Shown: in pieces, positions 1-7,826 of the stretch
How positions within the stretch are numbered: the first letter of the stretch is position 1
Layout of the letters: every line of letters begins with the position of its first letter
The notes under the pieces: model-generated
The model's database searches: none
Told to the model about the DNA's origin: nothing
What the model saw: the letters and a program-made list of their open reading frames with translations, nothing else
Origin: Micromonospora chaiyaphumensis
GTDB lineage: Bacteria; Actinomycetota; Actinomycetes; Mycobacteriales; Micromonosporaceae
Assembly: GCF_900091435.1 (NCBI RefSeq)
Contig: NZ_FMCS01000007.1
Span: forward strand, 62,001 to 126,000
Direction: 5' to 3'
Length of the DNA stretch: 64,000 bases
Position numbers and translations under genes: made by a program

Positions 1-229
1 GCACGCCAGCGGGCGCTGGGAGCCGGTCGACGGGCGCTACCACTGGGCGGGCCGGATCGAGCCGGAGCCGCGCATGCTGCGGCTGCTCCGCTCCGGCCGG
101 CGCGACGTCGAGGTCCGGGTCGGCGAGCGGGTCGCCCGGGGCCGGCTCGCCGAGGCCGACCCGTGGGGCGGGGTACGGATCACCGGCGTCGGCCAGCCGC
201 CCTGGCCACCCGGCGCCGACGAGGACTGA
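1..229 (+). CDS. DUF4873 domain protein, C-terminal fragment
   Basis: The reading frame enters from the left edge and ends at a TGA at 227-229, giving about 75 residues. The residues G-R-W-E-P-V-D-G-R-Y-H-W near the edge and the D-P-W-G-G-V-R-I-T-G-V-G stretch towards the end resemble the DUF4873 domain found in actinobacterial proteins, sometimes fused to flavin monooxygenases. That assignment is from memory of the family pattern. The start and any upstream domain lie outside the window, so the full architecture and function cannot be stated. Confidence 0.6.
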   Translation, partial: HASGRWEPVDGRYHWAGRIEPEPRMLRLLRSGRRDVEVRVGERVARGRLAEADPWGGVRITGVGQPPWPPGADED

Positions 230-255
230 CCGCCGGCCGGCGTACCGTGGGTCGG

Positions 256-921
256 GTGACGCCGACCGCGACCGTGCTGCTGGTGTTCGGGCGCGGGGTG
301 GTGGCGGGCGACGGCGGCTACCGGCTCACCGCGGAAAGCGCCGCCCGGGTCGCGGCCGCCATCGGGTACGTCCGCGCGCACGCCGCCGAGTTCCGGCGTG
401 CCGCCGGTGCCCGGGTGGTGTTCACCGGCGGATGGCCGCACGGCCCCGCCGGCACGCCGGAGCCGCCCGCCGGGTGCCGGGAGGGCGAGCTGATGCTGGC
501 CCTGGCCCGCGACGCCGGCCTCGACGGGTACGCCCGGCTGCACGCCGAGACCCGGTCCCGGACCACCCTGCAGAACCTGGCGCACACCGTCCAGGACGGA
601 CTGCTCGCCGGGCCGGACCACACCCCGGCCCGGCCGCTCGGGCTGGTCTCCCACCCGTGGCACCTGCCCCGGATCCGGTTCCTGGCCGGCAAGGTGCTCG
701 GGCTCTCCGGCGCGGCGCTGCTGGACGTGCCGGTGACCGCGCCCGACCCGGTGCCCGCTCGCCACGAGCGGGTGGCCCGGGCGGCCAGCCGCCTGTGCTA
801 CCTCGGCCTGCGTACCCCCGAGGCGCTGTTGCGCCGGGAACGCGGCCTGTCCCGCGCGGCGCAGCGGATCTCGGACCTGTTCCCGGACCGGCGCGGATTC
901 GCCGGCCGGCGCCGCGGGTAA
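256..921 (+). CDS. YdcF/SanA-like DUF218 domain protein
   Basis: This is a 221-residue protein of the DUF218 (ElyC/SanA/YdcF) fold. A hydrophobic first strand (VLLVFGRGVV) is followed by VVFTGG, then the arginine/threonine-rich T-T-L-Q-N segment, and then VSHPWHLPR, which corresponds to the conserved S-x-x-x-H-x-x-R part of the family. Members are linked to envelope functions or nucleotide binding, but the reaction is unknown. The GTG at 256 is chosen because TACCGT (243-248) sits 7 nt upstream and no Shine-Dalgarno is visible, which fits a leaderless start. There is no signal peptide, so the protein is probably cytoplasmic. Confidence 0.7.
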   Translation: MTPTATVLLVFGRGVVAGDGGYRLTAESAARVAAAIGYVRAHAAEFRRAAGARVVFTGGWPHGPAGTPEPPAGCREGELMLALARDAGLDGYARLHAETRSRTTLQNLAHTVQDGLLAGPDHTPARPLGLVSHPWHLPRIRFLAGKVLGLSGAALLDVPVTAPDPVPARHERVARAASRLCYLGLRTPEALLRRERGLSRAAQRISDLFPDRRGFAGRRRG

Positions 922-982
922 GGACGACCGTCGATCGGCCCCGACGGCGGGCCGGCGGCGACGGGTCCACCCGGGAGGTTCC

Positions 983-1741
983 GTGATCGTGCTGGTGCCG
1001 GTGTACCGACCCGGGGACCGCCTGCCGCGGCTCGTCGACGACGTGGCCGCCGCGCTGCCCGCGGCGCACGTACTCGTCGTCGACGACGGCAGCGGCCCGG
1101 CCGCCGCCGGGGTGCTCGCGGCGGCCCGCGACCGCGGCGCCACCGTCCTGCGGCGGCGGGTCAACCGGGGCAAGGGCATCGTGCTGAAGACCGGCTTCCG
1201 GTACGTCACGGGCCACCACCCGGGGCGGGACGTGGTGTGCGTGGACGCCGACGGGCAGCACCTGATCCCCGACGTCGTCCGGGTCGCCGACCGGATGCGC
1301 GACACCGGCGCGCCGGCGCTGGGCGTGCGCCGCTTCGACGGCGAGGTGCCGCTGCGCAGCCGGTTCGGCAACGCGATGACCCGGGCCGCATTCCGCGTCG
1401 CCACCGGCCGCCACGTGCGGGACACCCAGACCGGGCTACGGGCCTACCCGGCCGGACTGCTCGGCTGGCTGGGGACCGTTCCCGGCGAGCGGTTCGAGTA
1501 CGAGATGAACGTGCTGCTGTTCGCCGCCCGGGCCGGGCTGCCGATCGCCCAGGTCCCCATCGCCACCCGCTACCAGGCCGGCAACTCCTCGTCGCACTTC
1601 TCCTCGCTGGCCGACTCCGCCCGGATCTACCGGCCGCTGGTGCGGTTCGCCGCCGAACGGCTGCTGGCCCCGGAGCGGCGTGCCGACGAGGCGGCCGAGG
1701 TCACGTCGTCGCGTCCCAGACCTGCGACTCGAACTCCCTGA
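983..1741 (+). CDS. Glycosyltransferase family 2 protein
   Basis: This 252-residue GT-A-fold glycosyltransferase opens with IVLVPVYRPGDRLPRLVDD. It shows VVDDGSG (about residues 35-41) and a VDADGQHL motif holding the D-x-D nucleotide-sugar/metal site. RGKGIVLKTGF and the late FEYEMNVL stretch are typical of the DPM/polyprenyl-phosphate transferase branch of GT2. No membrane anchor is visible. The GTG at 983 is preceded by GGGAGG. The last 41 bases overlap the oppositely oriented dehydrogenase gene tail-to-tail. Acceptor and sugar are unknown. Confidence 0.8.
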   Translation: MIVLVPVYRPGDRLPRLVDDVAAALPAAHVLVVDDGSGPAAAGVLAAARDRGATVLRRRVNRGKGIVLKTGFRYVTGHHPGRDVVCVDADGQHLIPDVVRVADRMRDTGAPALGVRRFDGEVPLRSRFGNAMTRAAFRVATGRHVRDTQTGLRAYPAGLLGWLGTVPGERFEYEMNVLLFAARAGLPIAQVPIATRYQAGNSSSHFSSLADSARIYRPLVRFAAERLLAPERRADEAAEVTSSRPRPATRTP

Positions 1742-2474
1742 GCTGCTCCCGGAGCTGATCGGGGTACGCCGTCCGGAACGGATGCCGGTCGGCCGGGATC
1801 ACCCGGACCATCTCCTCGACCATCTCCCCCGGGTCGCGCTGGTGCTCCAGGTAGTCGGCGAAGTCCGGCCGGTCCAGCAGGGCGGTGGAGGGGTCCCACC
1901 ACTGGAACATGGCCTCGACCCCGGTGTCGTTGTAGCCGGTCCGGTAGGGGCCCGGGTTGATCACGGCGACCCGGACGCCGCGCGGTTCCAGCTCGCCCTT
2001 CATGGCCCAGGCGAGCGCCTCGATGGCGTGCTTCGTGGCGGCGTAGACGCCGATGAACGGCCGGGTGCGGATGCCGACCGCGGAGGACACCCAGACGACC
2101 TTGCCCGCGCCCCGCTCCAGCATCGGCGGCACGAGGTCCTGCGCGAGGTGCAGGTGGCCGAAGACGTTCACCTCGAAGGACCGGCGCACCCGGTCCATCG
2201 GGATCTCCACCACGGCCCCCGCCTCCTGGACGCCGGCGTTGAGCACCAGGATGTCGGCCCGGTGGCGCCGGGCGGCGGCGCGGTCGGCCGGGTCCGTCAC
2301 GTCCAGCTTGATCGCGTCGAGGGTGACGCCGGCACGCTCGGCCTCGGCGCGCAGGTCGCGCACCTGGGGCCAGATCTCGGCGCCGGCGATGACGTGGTGG
2401 CCGGCCCGGGCCAGGCCGAGCGCGGCGCCCCGGCCGAGGCCGCTGCCGGCCCCGGTGATGAGGATGTCGGCCAT
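1701..2474 (-). CDS. Short-chain dehydrogenase/reductase
   Basis: This 257-residue classical SDR has the dinucleotide-binding motif TGAGSGLG at residues 7-14, the structural NAG at about 79-81, a catalytic serine in VSSAVG, and Y-A-A-T-K carrying the catalytic Tyr and Lys. The NPGPYRTG segment after the active site is also typical. It should perform NAD(P)-dependent oxidation or reduction of an alcohol/ketone; the substrate is unknown. It starts 4 nt downstream of the rpmJ stop, so the two are probably co-transcribed and translationally coupled. Its 3' end overlaps the convergent glycosyltransferase. Confidence 0.85.
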   Translation of the reverse strand: MADILITGAGSGLGRGAALGLARAGHHVIAGAEIWPQVRDLRAEAERAGVTLDAIKLDVTDPADRAAARRHRADILVLNAGVQEAGAVVEIPMDRVRRSFEVNVFGHLHLAQDLVPPMLERGAGKVVWVSSAVGIRTRPFIGVYAATKHAIEALAWAMKGELEPRGVRVAVINPGPYRTGYNDTGVEAMFQWWDPSTALLDRPDFADYLEHQRDPGEMVEEMVRVIPADRHPFRTAYPDQLREQLREFESQVWDATT

Positions 2475-2478
2475 CCGG

Positions 2479-2601
2479 TCAGCCCTGCCGGGCCTTCTGC
2501 CGGGGATCCGCCTTGTTGAGCACGAACACCTTGCCGCGGCGGCGTACCACGATCGAGTTGGCCTTGCGCTTGAGCGCGCGCAGGGAGCTTCGGACCTTCA
2601 T
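2479..2601 (-). CDS. rpmJ: 50S ribosomal protein L36, type B (zinc-free paralogue)
   Basis: This 40-residue basic protein begins [11 protein letters not shown], has a central [13 protein letters not shown] core and ends KARQG. That pattern matches the type B (YkgO-like) L36 of bacteria. It has no cysteine, whereas type A L36 binds zinc through a C-x2-C...C...H site, so this is the zinc-independent paralogue that can replace the zinc form in the large subunit. GGAGG lies 6 nt upstream of the ATG. In other actinobacteria such paralogues are often Zur-repressed, but I saw no AT-rich Zur-box-like palindrome in the 100 bases upstream. The next gene follows after 4 nt. Confidence 0.9.
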   Translation of the reverse strand: MKVRSSLRALKRKANSIVVRRRGKVFVLNKADPRQKARQG

Positions 2602-2667
2602 CCCGTTCCTCCGTTCCCGCTGGTTTCCCCGTTCGGGGTCGCGTACCCGCCGGGGCTCCCGTCATGC

Positions 2668-2699
2668 GCGGGGGCGGCAGGTCTCCCCACCGCCCCCGG
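2668..2699 (-). terminator. Hairpin terminator after the discoidin gene
   Basis: GGGGGCGG (2670-2677) and CCGCCCCC (2690-2697) form an 8-bp GC stem with a 12-nt loop. The hairpin starts 8 nt downstream of the stop of the minus-strand discoidin gene. There is no U-tract, as is usual for GC-rich actinobacterial terminators. Confidence 0.5.
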
Positions 2700-2704
2700 C
2701 ACGG

Positions 2705-5290
2705 TCACGGGTAGCTGACCACGTTCACGGGAACGGTGTTCGTGCCCTGCGCGGTGCCGCCGGTGTCGTTGATGACGTGGGTGATCGACCCGTTGCCGCC
2801 CAGCGAGACGGTGAGCAGGCTGTGGAAGCGCACGCCGGCCCGGGTCGGCGCCTCGAAGCCGTGGTACGCCGCGATGGTCGGGTCGACGTTGAAGTAGCAG
2901 TAGCTGCCCATTCCCCAGCCCTCGAACGAGGTGACCGCGTCGGCCACCTTGAACGCGGCGTAGCCGACCCGCGAGCCGTTCATCCAGGCCGAGGCGCTCG
3001 GCGGGTCGTACGGCAGCTCGTTCTGGAAGAAGATCGTCCGTCCGTTGTTGCCGTTCCAGATCACCTCGTACTTCTGGTAGTGCTCGACGAAGAGCCCGAG
3101 CGCCGTGACGTTGTTGCCGTTGACGATCAGGCCGGTGTCGGCGGTGTTCACGGTCCAGCCGATGCCGGTGCCGTGGTCGCCGCGCCAGGCCCAGATGTGG
3201 TCGATGAGCGCGTCGTTCTGGTTGACCACGAGGCTGGTGGTGGCCTTGCCCGCGCCGGCGCCGCCGATGCGGAAGAAGACGTCCTGGATGGAGGTCGGGT
3301 TGGCGGCGTGGCTCGCGGTCGAGCCGGCCGGGCCGACCTGGAGCAGCACCGGCGAGTTGGTCGGGCCGGCGTCGAAGAGCAGCCCGGCCAGCCGGACGCC
3401 GTCGACGTCGGCGACGGTCATGGGGGTGACGCCGTTCTGCGGGATCAGCGTCGGGTAGCCGATGCCGAGCACCACGGTGCCGGGCCGGTTGACCGTGATG
3501 GTCTGGCTGACCGGGTAGATGCCCGGCGTGAAGAGCAGGTTCAGCCCCTGTGCCAGGGCCGCGTTGATGGTGGCGGCGGAGTCGCCCGGCTTGGCGACGT
3601 AGAACTGGCTCAGCGGCACCGAGGTGCCGGGCGTCGCGCCGCCCAGCCAGGAGGCGCCGCTGGCGTTGGTCCGGGTGGACGGGACGAAGACCTGGTAGTT
3701 GCCGCTGCCGTCGAGGTAGAGGTAGGGGACGTCGCGGCTCACCGGGGTCTGCGCCAGGGTGGTGTACGCCGGGTTGGGGAAGCTGGTGGCCGGTGCGCCG
3801 ACCACGCCGGAGCTGGTCACGTTCCACACGGCGTTGAGGTAGCCGCCCACGTTGCTGTCCCGGGTGTACCACTGCTGCTGCGAGTACGGCTGGACCACGC
3901 CGGTGACCCGGCTGTCCGCGATGTAGCCGCCGCTGGCCCAGCCGTAGCCGTTCGGAGCGAGGTTGAGGTCGCCCTGGATGTCCATCCGGCGGAACGGCGC
4001 GGCCTGGGAGACGGCCCACCGGGTGAACCCGGCCGAGGGGAACACCTGCATGTTGGACGCCGACCGCCAGAAGTTCTGGGTGGCGTTGCCGTTGAACCAG
4101 CCGGCGTCGACGGTGACGTCACCGTGGATCCGGACGTCGCCGGGGTTCCGGCCGAGCCCCATGATCGAGGTGTAGAAGCCGATCTGCGCGTTGATGCCGG
4201 AGTAGTCGCCGGGCTTGAACAGGAGGGCGTACCGCTGGGTGCCGAACTGGTTCGACTCCTGGGTGCGGAAGACCGCGTCGAGCTGGCTCTGGATGCTCGC
4301 GCTCGACATCGACGGGTCGAAGGTGAGCACGTTCGGCCCGAGCGAGCCGCCGCCCGGGATGGTGCCGCCGCCGGCGGTGTTCACGGTGAGCTCCCAGAGC
4401 GAGTAACCCCAGCCGGTTGCCCGGGCGGTGCCGTACATGCGCACGTAGCGGCCGGAGCCGCTGACGGTGAGGGTATCGGTCCCGCCGTCTCCGGTGGTGG
4501 TGGCGTACACGGTGGTCCAGGCGGCGCCGTCGGTCGAGGTCTGGATCTGGTACGCCCGCCCGTAGGCGGCCTCCCAGCTCAGCACGACCCGGCAGAGGGT
4601 ACGGACGCTGCCGAGGTCGACCTGGAGCCACTGGGGGTCGCTGGCGGCGCTGGCCCAGCGGGTGGTGGCGCTGCCGTCGACCGCCGCCGCGGCGGGGGTG
4701 CCGGCGTTCTCGCTGGACGAGGCGGTGGCCGGCCGGCCCTGCGCCGCGTTGGTCGCGGTGTCGCAACCACTGCCGCCGCCGGTGGCGCCGTAGACCTGGA
4801 ACTCCCACAGCGAGTAGCCGTAGGCGGTGGCCCGGGCGGTGCCGGTCATCCGCACGTAGCGGCCGGTGCCGGTGACCGTGAGGTCGTCGGTGCCGCCGTC
4901 GCCGGCCGCCGTGCTGAAGACGGTGGTCCAGGTGGCGCCGTCGGTCGAGGTCTGGATCTGGTACGCCCGCGCGTACGCGGCCTCCCAGACGAGGGTGACC
5001 CGGGAGACGGTGGCGGTCGCGCCCAGGTCGACCTGGATCCACTGGGGATCGGCGAAGGCGCTGGCCCACCGGGTGCCGGTGTTGCCGTCGGTGGCGTTGC
5101 CGGCCGGGGTGCCGGCGTTCTCCACCGAGGAGGCGGTCGTGGGCCGCCCCTGCGAGAGCAGCGGATCGGCCGCCCGGACCGGGGACGGCGGGGCCACCAG
5201 TGCCACGGTGGCGAGCAGCGCGGCCAGCATGGCGAGCAGCCGGCGCAGCGGCGGGCGGGGTGGGCTGAGGTGCGGCGGGGCGGGTGACAT
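2705..5290 (-). CDS. Secreted protein with two F5/8-type C (discoidin) domains and a beta-helix region
   Basis: This 861-residue exported protein has an N-terminal signal (RR followed by a hydrophobic stretch and V-R-A|A near residue 40). Two tandem discoidin/CBM32-like domains follow at roughly 42-165 and 176-300. They share T-A-S-S-x-E-N-A-G-T-P-A, T-R-W-A-S-A, D-P-Q-W-x-Q-V-D-L-G and a Y-S-L-W-E ending, so they are a recent duplication. The last ~540 residues (from about 315) look like a pectate-lyase-type right-handed beta-helix, with repeated short hydrophobic strands and the ending VVSYP. Similar actinobacterial proteins are often misnamed adenylyl cyclase. A role in binding and cleaving polysaccharide outside the cell is inference; no catalytic residues can be assigned with certainty. 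Confidence 0.75.
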   Translation of the reverse strand: MSPAPPHLSPPRPPLRRLLAMLAALLATVALVAPPSPVRAADPLLSQGRPTTASSVENAGTPAGNATDGNTGTRWASAFADPQWIQVDLGATATVSRVTLVWEAAYARAYQIQTSTDGATWTTVFSTAAGDGGTDDLTVTGTGRYVRMTGTARATAYGYSLWEFQVYGATGGGSGCDTATNAAQGRPATASSSENAGTPAAAAVDGSATTRWASAASDPQWLQVDLGSVRTLCRVVLSWEAAYGRAYQIQTSTDGAAWTTVYATTTGDGGTDTLTVSGSGRYVRMYGTARATGWGYSLWELTVNTAGGGTIPGGGSLGPNVLTFDPSMSSASIQSQLDAVFRTQESNQFGTQRYALLFKPGDYSGINAQIGFYTSIMGLGRNPGDVRIHGDVTVDAGWFNGNATQNFWRSASNMQVFPSAGFTRWAVSQAAPFRRMDIQGDLNLAPNGYGWASGGYIADSRVTGVVQPYSQQQWYTRDSNVGGYLNAVWNVTSSGVVGAPATSFPNPAYTTLAQTPVSRDVPYLYLDGSGNYQVFVPSTRTNASGASWLGGATPGTSVPLSQFYVAKPGDSAATINAALAQGLNLLFTPGIYPVSQTITVNRPGTVVLGIGYPTLIPQNGVTPMTVADVDGVRLAGLLFDAGPTNSPVLLQVGPAGSTASHAANPTSIQDVFFRIGGAGAGKATTSLVVNQNDALIDHIWAWRGDHGTGIGWTVNTADTGLIVNGNNVTALGLFVEHYQKYEVIWNGNNGRTIFFQNELPYDPPSASAWMNGSRVGYAAFKVADAVTSFEGWGMGSYCYFNVDPTIAAYHGFEAPTRAGVRFHSLLTVSLGGNGSITHVINDTGGTAQGTNTVPVNVVSYP

Positions 5291-5369
5291 GGGCGTCTCC
5301 GTGGCGGGGGTGGTGGGGAGCGGAACGACGAACGGGTTACCGCGGTGTTGCGGGCACCTGTTCCGCTGG

Positions 5370-5399
5370 ACCCTTTCGCCGGACAGCGGCGCATGTCAA
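5370..5399 (-). promoter_or_regulatory. Candidate promoter of the discoidin gene
   Basis: Read on the minus strand, a perfect TTGACA (-35, 5399-5394) is followed after 18 nt by AAGGGT (-10, 5375-5370). This is about 80 nt upstream of the discoidin start. The -35 is strong and the -10 matches only the A2/T6 core, so confidence is limited. Confidence 0.35.
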
Positions 5400-5463
5400 T
5401 TCCTCGATCGCCTCCGCACCCCTTTTTTCGCGCCTTGTGAAAAGTCCGGAACTAACCGTGGGA

Positions 5464-5494
5464 CGGCCGTCGGGAGGGCACCTCCCGACGGCCG
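5464..5494 (-). terminator. Strong hairpin terminator after tetR-like gene
   Basis: CGGCCGTCGGGAGG (5464-5477) pairs perfectly with 5481-5494 around a GCA loop, giving a 14-bp stem. It lies about 50 nt downstream of the TetR-family stop on the minus strand and upstream of the discoidin promoter, so it would insulate the two. Confidence 0.65.
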
Positions 5495-5543
5495 CCGGCC
5501 AGTCCTCAGGCGACCGTGCAGCGGGCGCCGTCGAGCCGGCCCG

Positions 5544-6134
5544 TCAGGCCGGGAACAGCCCGGCGAGGAAGCGGTCGAGCAGCGCCACCTGCCGGGACGC
5601 GGGGAAGGCGGCCGGGTCGAAGAGCGCCTGCACGACCAGGCCGTGCGCGAAGGCCGCGCAGGTGGCCGCCAGGTCGGCGGGGTCGGCGTCCGGCCCGGCG
5701 GGCGCCCGGCGCAGCGCGGCGTCCACCTGAGACCGCAGCCGCGCGCGCCACCGGTCGTAGCGGCGGCACTGGTCGGCGGCGAACTCCTCGTCGGCGAGAG
5801 CACCGTCCCAGTAACTGACCCAGACCCGGCTCATCACCGTCGCCTCGGCGGTCAGCGGCAGCACGTCGAGCAGCGCGGCGCGCAGCGCCGGCCGGCCCTC
5901 CCCCGCCGCGGCGTGGCGCTCGCGCGCGTCGGTGTGGCGTTCGGCCACGTCGACGGCGTGCCGCACGAGGGCCCGCTTGCTCGGGAAGTAGTGCGTCAGC
6001 AGGCCGGTGGAGACGCCCATCTCGGCGGCGACCGCCCGCAGGGTCAGCCCGCCGAACCCGCGGGCGGCCAGCACCTGCCACACCGCCGCCGAGACGTCGG
6101 CGCGGCGGGCCTCGTGGTCACCTCGTGCCGGCAT
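5544..6134 (-). CDS. TetR/AcrR family transcriptional regulator
   Basis: From the ATG at 6134 the protein has 196 residues. The N-terminal helix-turn-helix contains G-F-G-G-L-T-L-R-A-V-A-A-E-M-G-V-S and then the recognition end L-L-T-H-Y-F-P-S-K-R-A-L-V, the TetR_N signature. The rest is an alpha-helical ligand-binding domain with no recognisable ligand class. I prefer 6134 over the ATG at 6149 because TACTCT (6146-6141 on the minus strand) lies 6 nt upstream of it and fits the leaderless pattern of this genome. It is divergent from an acetyltransferase and probably represses that gene and itself through the intervening palindrome. Confidence 0.8.
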   Translation of the reverse strand: MPARGDHEARRADVSAAVWQVLAARGFGGLTLRAVAAEMGVSTGLLTHYFPSKRALVRHAVDVAERHTDARERHAAAGEGRPALRAALLDVLPLTAEATVMSRVWVSYWDGALADEEFAADQCRRYDRWRARLRSQVDAALRRAPAGPDADPADLAATCAAFAHGLVVQALFDPAAFPASRQVALLDRFLAGLFPA

Positions 6135-6147
6135 GCGGCTAGAGTAC

Positions 6148-6166
6148 ATAACAAACGTTCGGTACG
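6148..6166. promoter_or_regulatory. Candidate TetR operator between regulator and acetyltransferase
   Basis: An imperfect inverted repeat centred on AACGTT lies in the short divergent gap; half-sites are incomplete (about 5 of 8 outer pairs match). Its position over the promoter of the leaderless regulator is what an autorepressor site would need. Weak evidence by sequence alone. Confidence 0.3.
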
Positions 6167-6181
6167 CACCTTGGGAGCACC

Positions 6182-6745
6182 GTGTTCTCTCTTCCCCTCA
6201 CCGACCGCGCCAGCCTGCAGCCGCTCGCCCCGTGGCAGGCGGCGGAGTTCGCCGACTTCGTGGCACGCACCCGCACCCATCTCGCGCCCTGGCTGCCGTG
6301 GGCGCACACGATCACCGACACCGACACCGCCCGCGCGTTCCTCCAGCGCTACGCCGACGCGCAGGCCCGCGACGCGGGCTCCATCCACGGCATTCGGCTG
6401 GACGGCGAGCTGGTGGGCGGCACCCTGTTCCGTACCTTCGACGCCGTGGCGGGAGTCTGCGAGATCGGAGTCTGGCTCGCGCCGGAGGCCGAGGGGCAGG
6501 GGCTGGTGACCCGGGCCGCCCAGCGGATGATCGACTGGGCGGTCGGCGAGCGCGGTCTGGCCCGGGTGGAATGGCGGACCGTGCCGCACAACGCACGGAG
6601 CCGGGCGGTGGCGCAGCGACTGGGCATGACCCGCGAGGGCGTGCTGCGCGCGGCGTTCCCCTTCCTCGGCGAACGGCTCGACATCGAGGTCTGGTCGCTG
6701 CTGGCCGACGAGTGGCGCCCCGGAGAGCCGGGCGCCGGCGTCTAG
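6182..6745 (+). CDS. GNAT family N-acetyltransferase (RimJ/RimL-like)
   Basis: This 187-residue acetyltransferase of the RimJ/RimL group should transfer acetyl from acetyl-CoA to an amine. E-I-G-V-W-L-A-P-E-A-E-G-Q-G-L-V-T forms the acetyl-CoA pyrophosphate-binding motif A (x-G-x-G pattern). R-V-E-W-R-T and N-A-R-S-R-A-V-A-Q-R-L-G-M-x-x-E-G are the typical motif B and late helix. The substrate (ribosomal protein N-terminus or an antibiotic amine) is unknown. GGGAG lies 7 nt before the GTG at 6182. The stop shares CTAG with the stop of the convergent oxidoreductase. The divergent TetR gene is the likely regulator. Confidence 0.8.
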   Translation: MFSLPLTDRASLQPLAPWQAAEFADFVARTRTHLAPWLPWAHTITDTDTARAFLQRYADAQARDAGSIHGIRLDGELVGGTLFRTFDAVAGVCEIGVWLAPEAEGQGLVTRAAQRMIDWAVGERGLARVEWRTVPHNARSRAVAQRLGMTREGVLRAAFPFLGERLDIEVWSLLADEWRPGEPGAGV

Positions 6746-7725
6746 ACGGCGATGACGACCTTCGCCCGCGCGTGCTCTCCTTCGAGGTACCGCATGGCCT
6801 GGGGCACCTCCCGGAGCGGATAGGTCCGGTCGATCACCGGGGTGAGGCGGCCGGCCTCGGCGTGGGCCCGGAGCGCGTCGAGGTGCGGCCGGCTGGGTGC
6901 CGTCGCGAGGATGACGATGCGCTGCCGGACGAAGGGCGCCAGCAGCCGCCCCCGCGCGATGAGCCAGACCGGTCCGACGAGACTCCCGCCGCGGTAGACG
7001 CCCCCGCCGGAGAGCACCAGCGTCCCGGTCGGGGTCAGGACCCGCCGGAGCGCGGTGAGCGAGCGGTTGCCCACCAGGTCGAACACGACGTCGTGCCGGC
7101 GGGTGTCGCGGGCGAAGTCGTCGCGGGTGTAGTCGACGACGTGGTCGGCGCCCAGCGAGCGGACCAGGTCCACGTTGCGGGTGCTGCACACTGCGGTCAC
7201 GGTCGCACCGAGCGCCTTGGCGAGTTGGACCGCCAGGGTGCCGACGCCGCCGGAGGCGCCGTTGATGAGCAGGCGGTGGCCGCGCTCGACCCGCGCGACG
7301 TCGCGCAGCCCCATGAGCGCCGTGATGCCGGCCAGTGGCAGGGCGGCCGCCTGCTGCGGGGTCAGGTTCGCCGGCCTCGGCGCGACCTGGGTCGCGGGCA
7401 CGCAGACGTACTCGGCGAACGCGCCGTTGGCCTCGCCGAGGTCGCCGAAGACGGCGTCGCCCGGGCGCACCTGCCGGACGTCGGCGCCCACGGCCTCGAC
7501 GCGGCCCGCGAAGTCGCGGCCACGGACGCGGGCCCGCGGACGGGACCGGCCCATCGACAGTCGCGCCAGCCGCGGGTCGCCGCGCATGGCGTGCCAGTCG
7601 TACGCGTTGAGCGCGGCGGCCTCCACCCGCACGAGCACCTCGCCGGCGGCGGGCACCGGCGTGTCCACCTCCGCGAGGGCGAGCGTCTCCGGGGGCCCGT
7701 ACCGGTCCTGAACGATCGCCTTCAT
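6742..7725 (-). CDS. MDR-family NAD(P)-dependent oxidoreductase (quinone-oxidoreductase-like)
   Basis: This 327-residue medium-chain dehydrogenase lacks the zinc ligands of alcohol dehydrogenases, which places it among quinone oxidoreductase-like enzymes. It begins MKAIVQDRYGPPETL, has G-R-D-F-A-G-x-V near residue 70 and a Rossmann motif N-G-A-S-G-G-V-G-T-L-A around 155-165. V-V-D-Y-T and V-F-D-L-V-G follow later. It should reduce an enone/quinone-type electrophile with NADPH; the true substrate is unknown. GGAGGGGA precedes the ATG. Two perfect operators sit just upstream and the divergent TetR gene almost surely controls it. Confidence 0.85.
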   Translation of the reverse strand: MKAIVQDRYGPPETLALAEVDTPVPAAGEVLVRVEAAALNAYDWHAMRGDPRLARLSMGRSRPRARVRGRDFAGRVEAVGADVRQVRPGDAVFGDLGEANGAFAEYVCVPATQVAPRPANLTPQQAAALPLAGITALMGLRDVARVERGHRLLINGASGGVGTLAVQLAKALGATVTAVCSTRNVDLVRSLGADHVVDYTRDDFARDTRRHDVVFDLVGNRSLTALRRVLTPTGTLVLSGGGVYRGGSLVGPVWLIARGRLLAPFVRQRIVILATAPSRPHLDALRAHAEAGRLTPVIDRTYPLREVPQAMRYLEGEHARAKVVIAV

Positions 7726-7738
7726 TGTCCCCTCCTAG

Positions 7739-7753
7739 GTGTACGCCGTACAC
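7739..7753. promoter_or_regulatory. TetR operator copy 1
   Basis: GTGTACGCCGTACAC is a perfect palindrome with a single central base. It begins 13 nt upstream of the oxidoreductase start, next to its ribosome-binding site. The second copy lies 24 bp away centre to centre. Confidence 0.8.
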
Positions 7754-7762
7754 TCACGGTAG

Positions 7763-7777
7763 GTGTACGGCGTACAC
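7763..7777. promoter_or_regulatory. TetR operator copy 2
   Basis: GTGTACGGCGTACAC is the reverse complement of copy 1 and is extended by one further matched pair on each side (7762-7778). Binding at both sites would cover the promoters of both divergent genes. Confidence 0.8.
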
Positions 7778-7826
7778 CCGTCAAGGGCGTTATGGTTTGC
7801 ACCGTCGCCGGAAGACGAGGAGCGAG

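Noticed and set aside
2602-2704. Possible Zur box upstream of rpmJ.
   Set aside because: The stretch is GC-rich and has no AT-rich palindrome; only a hairpin that fits a terminator of the next gene.
2513-5287. A 924-codon plus-strand frame opposite the discoidin gene.
   Set aside because: Repetitive V/G/R composition with no domain; the minus-strand protein has a signal peptide and paired domains.
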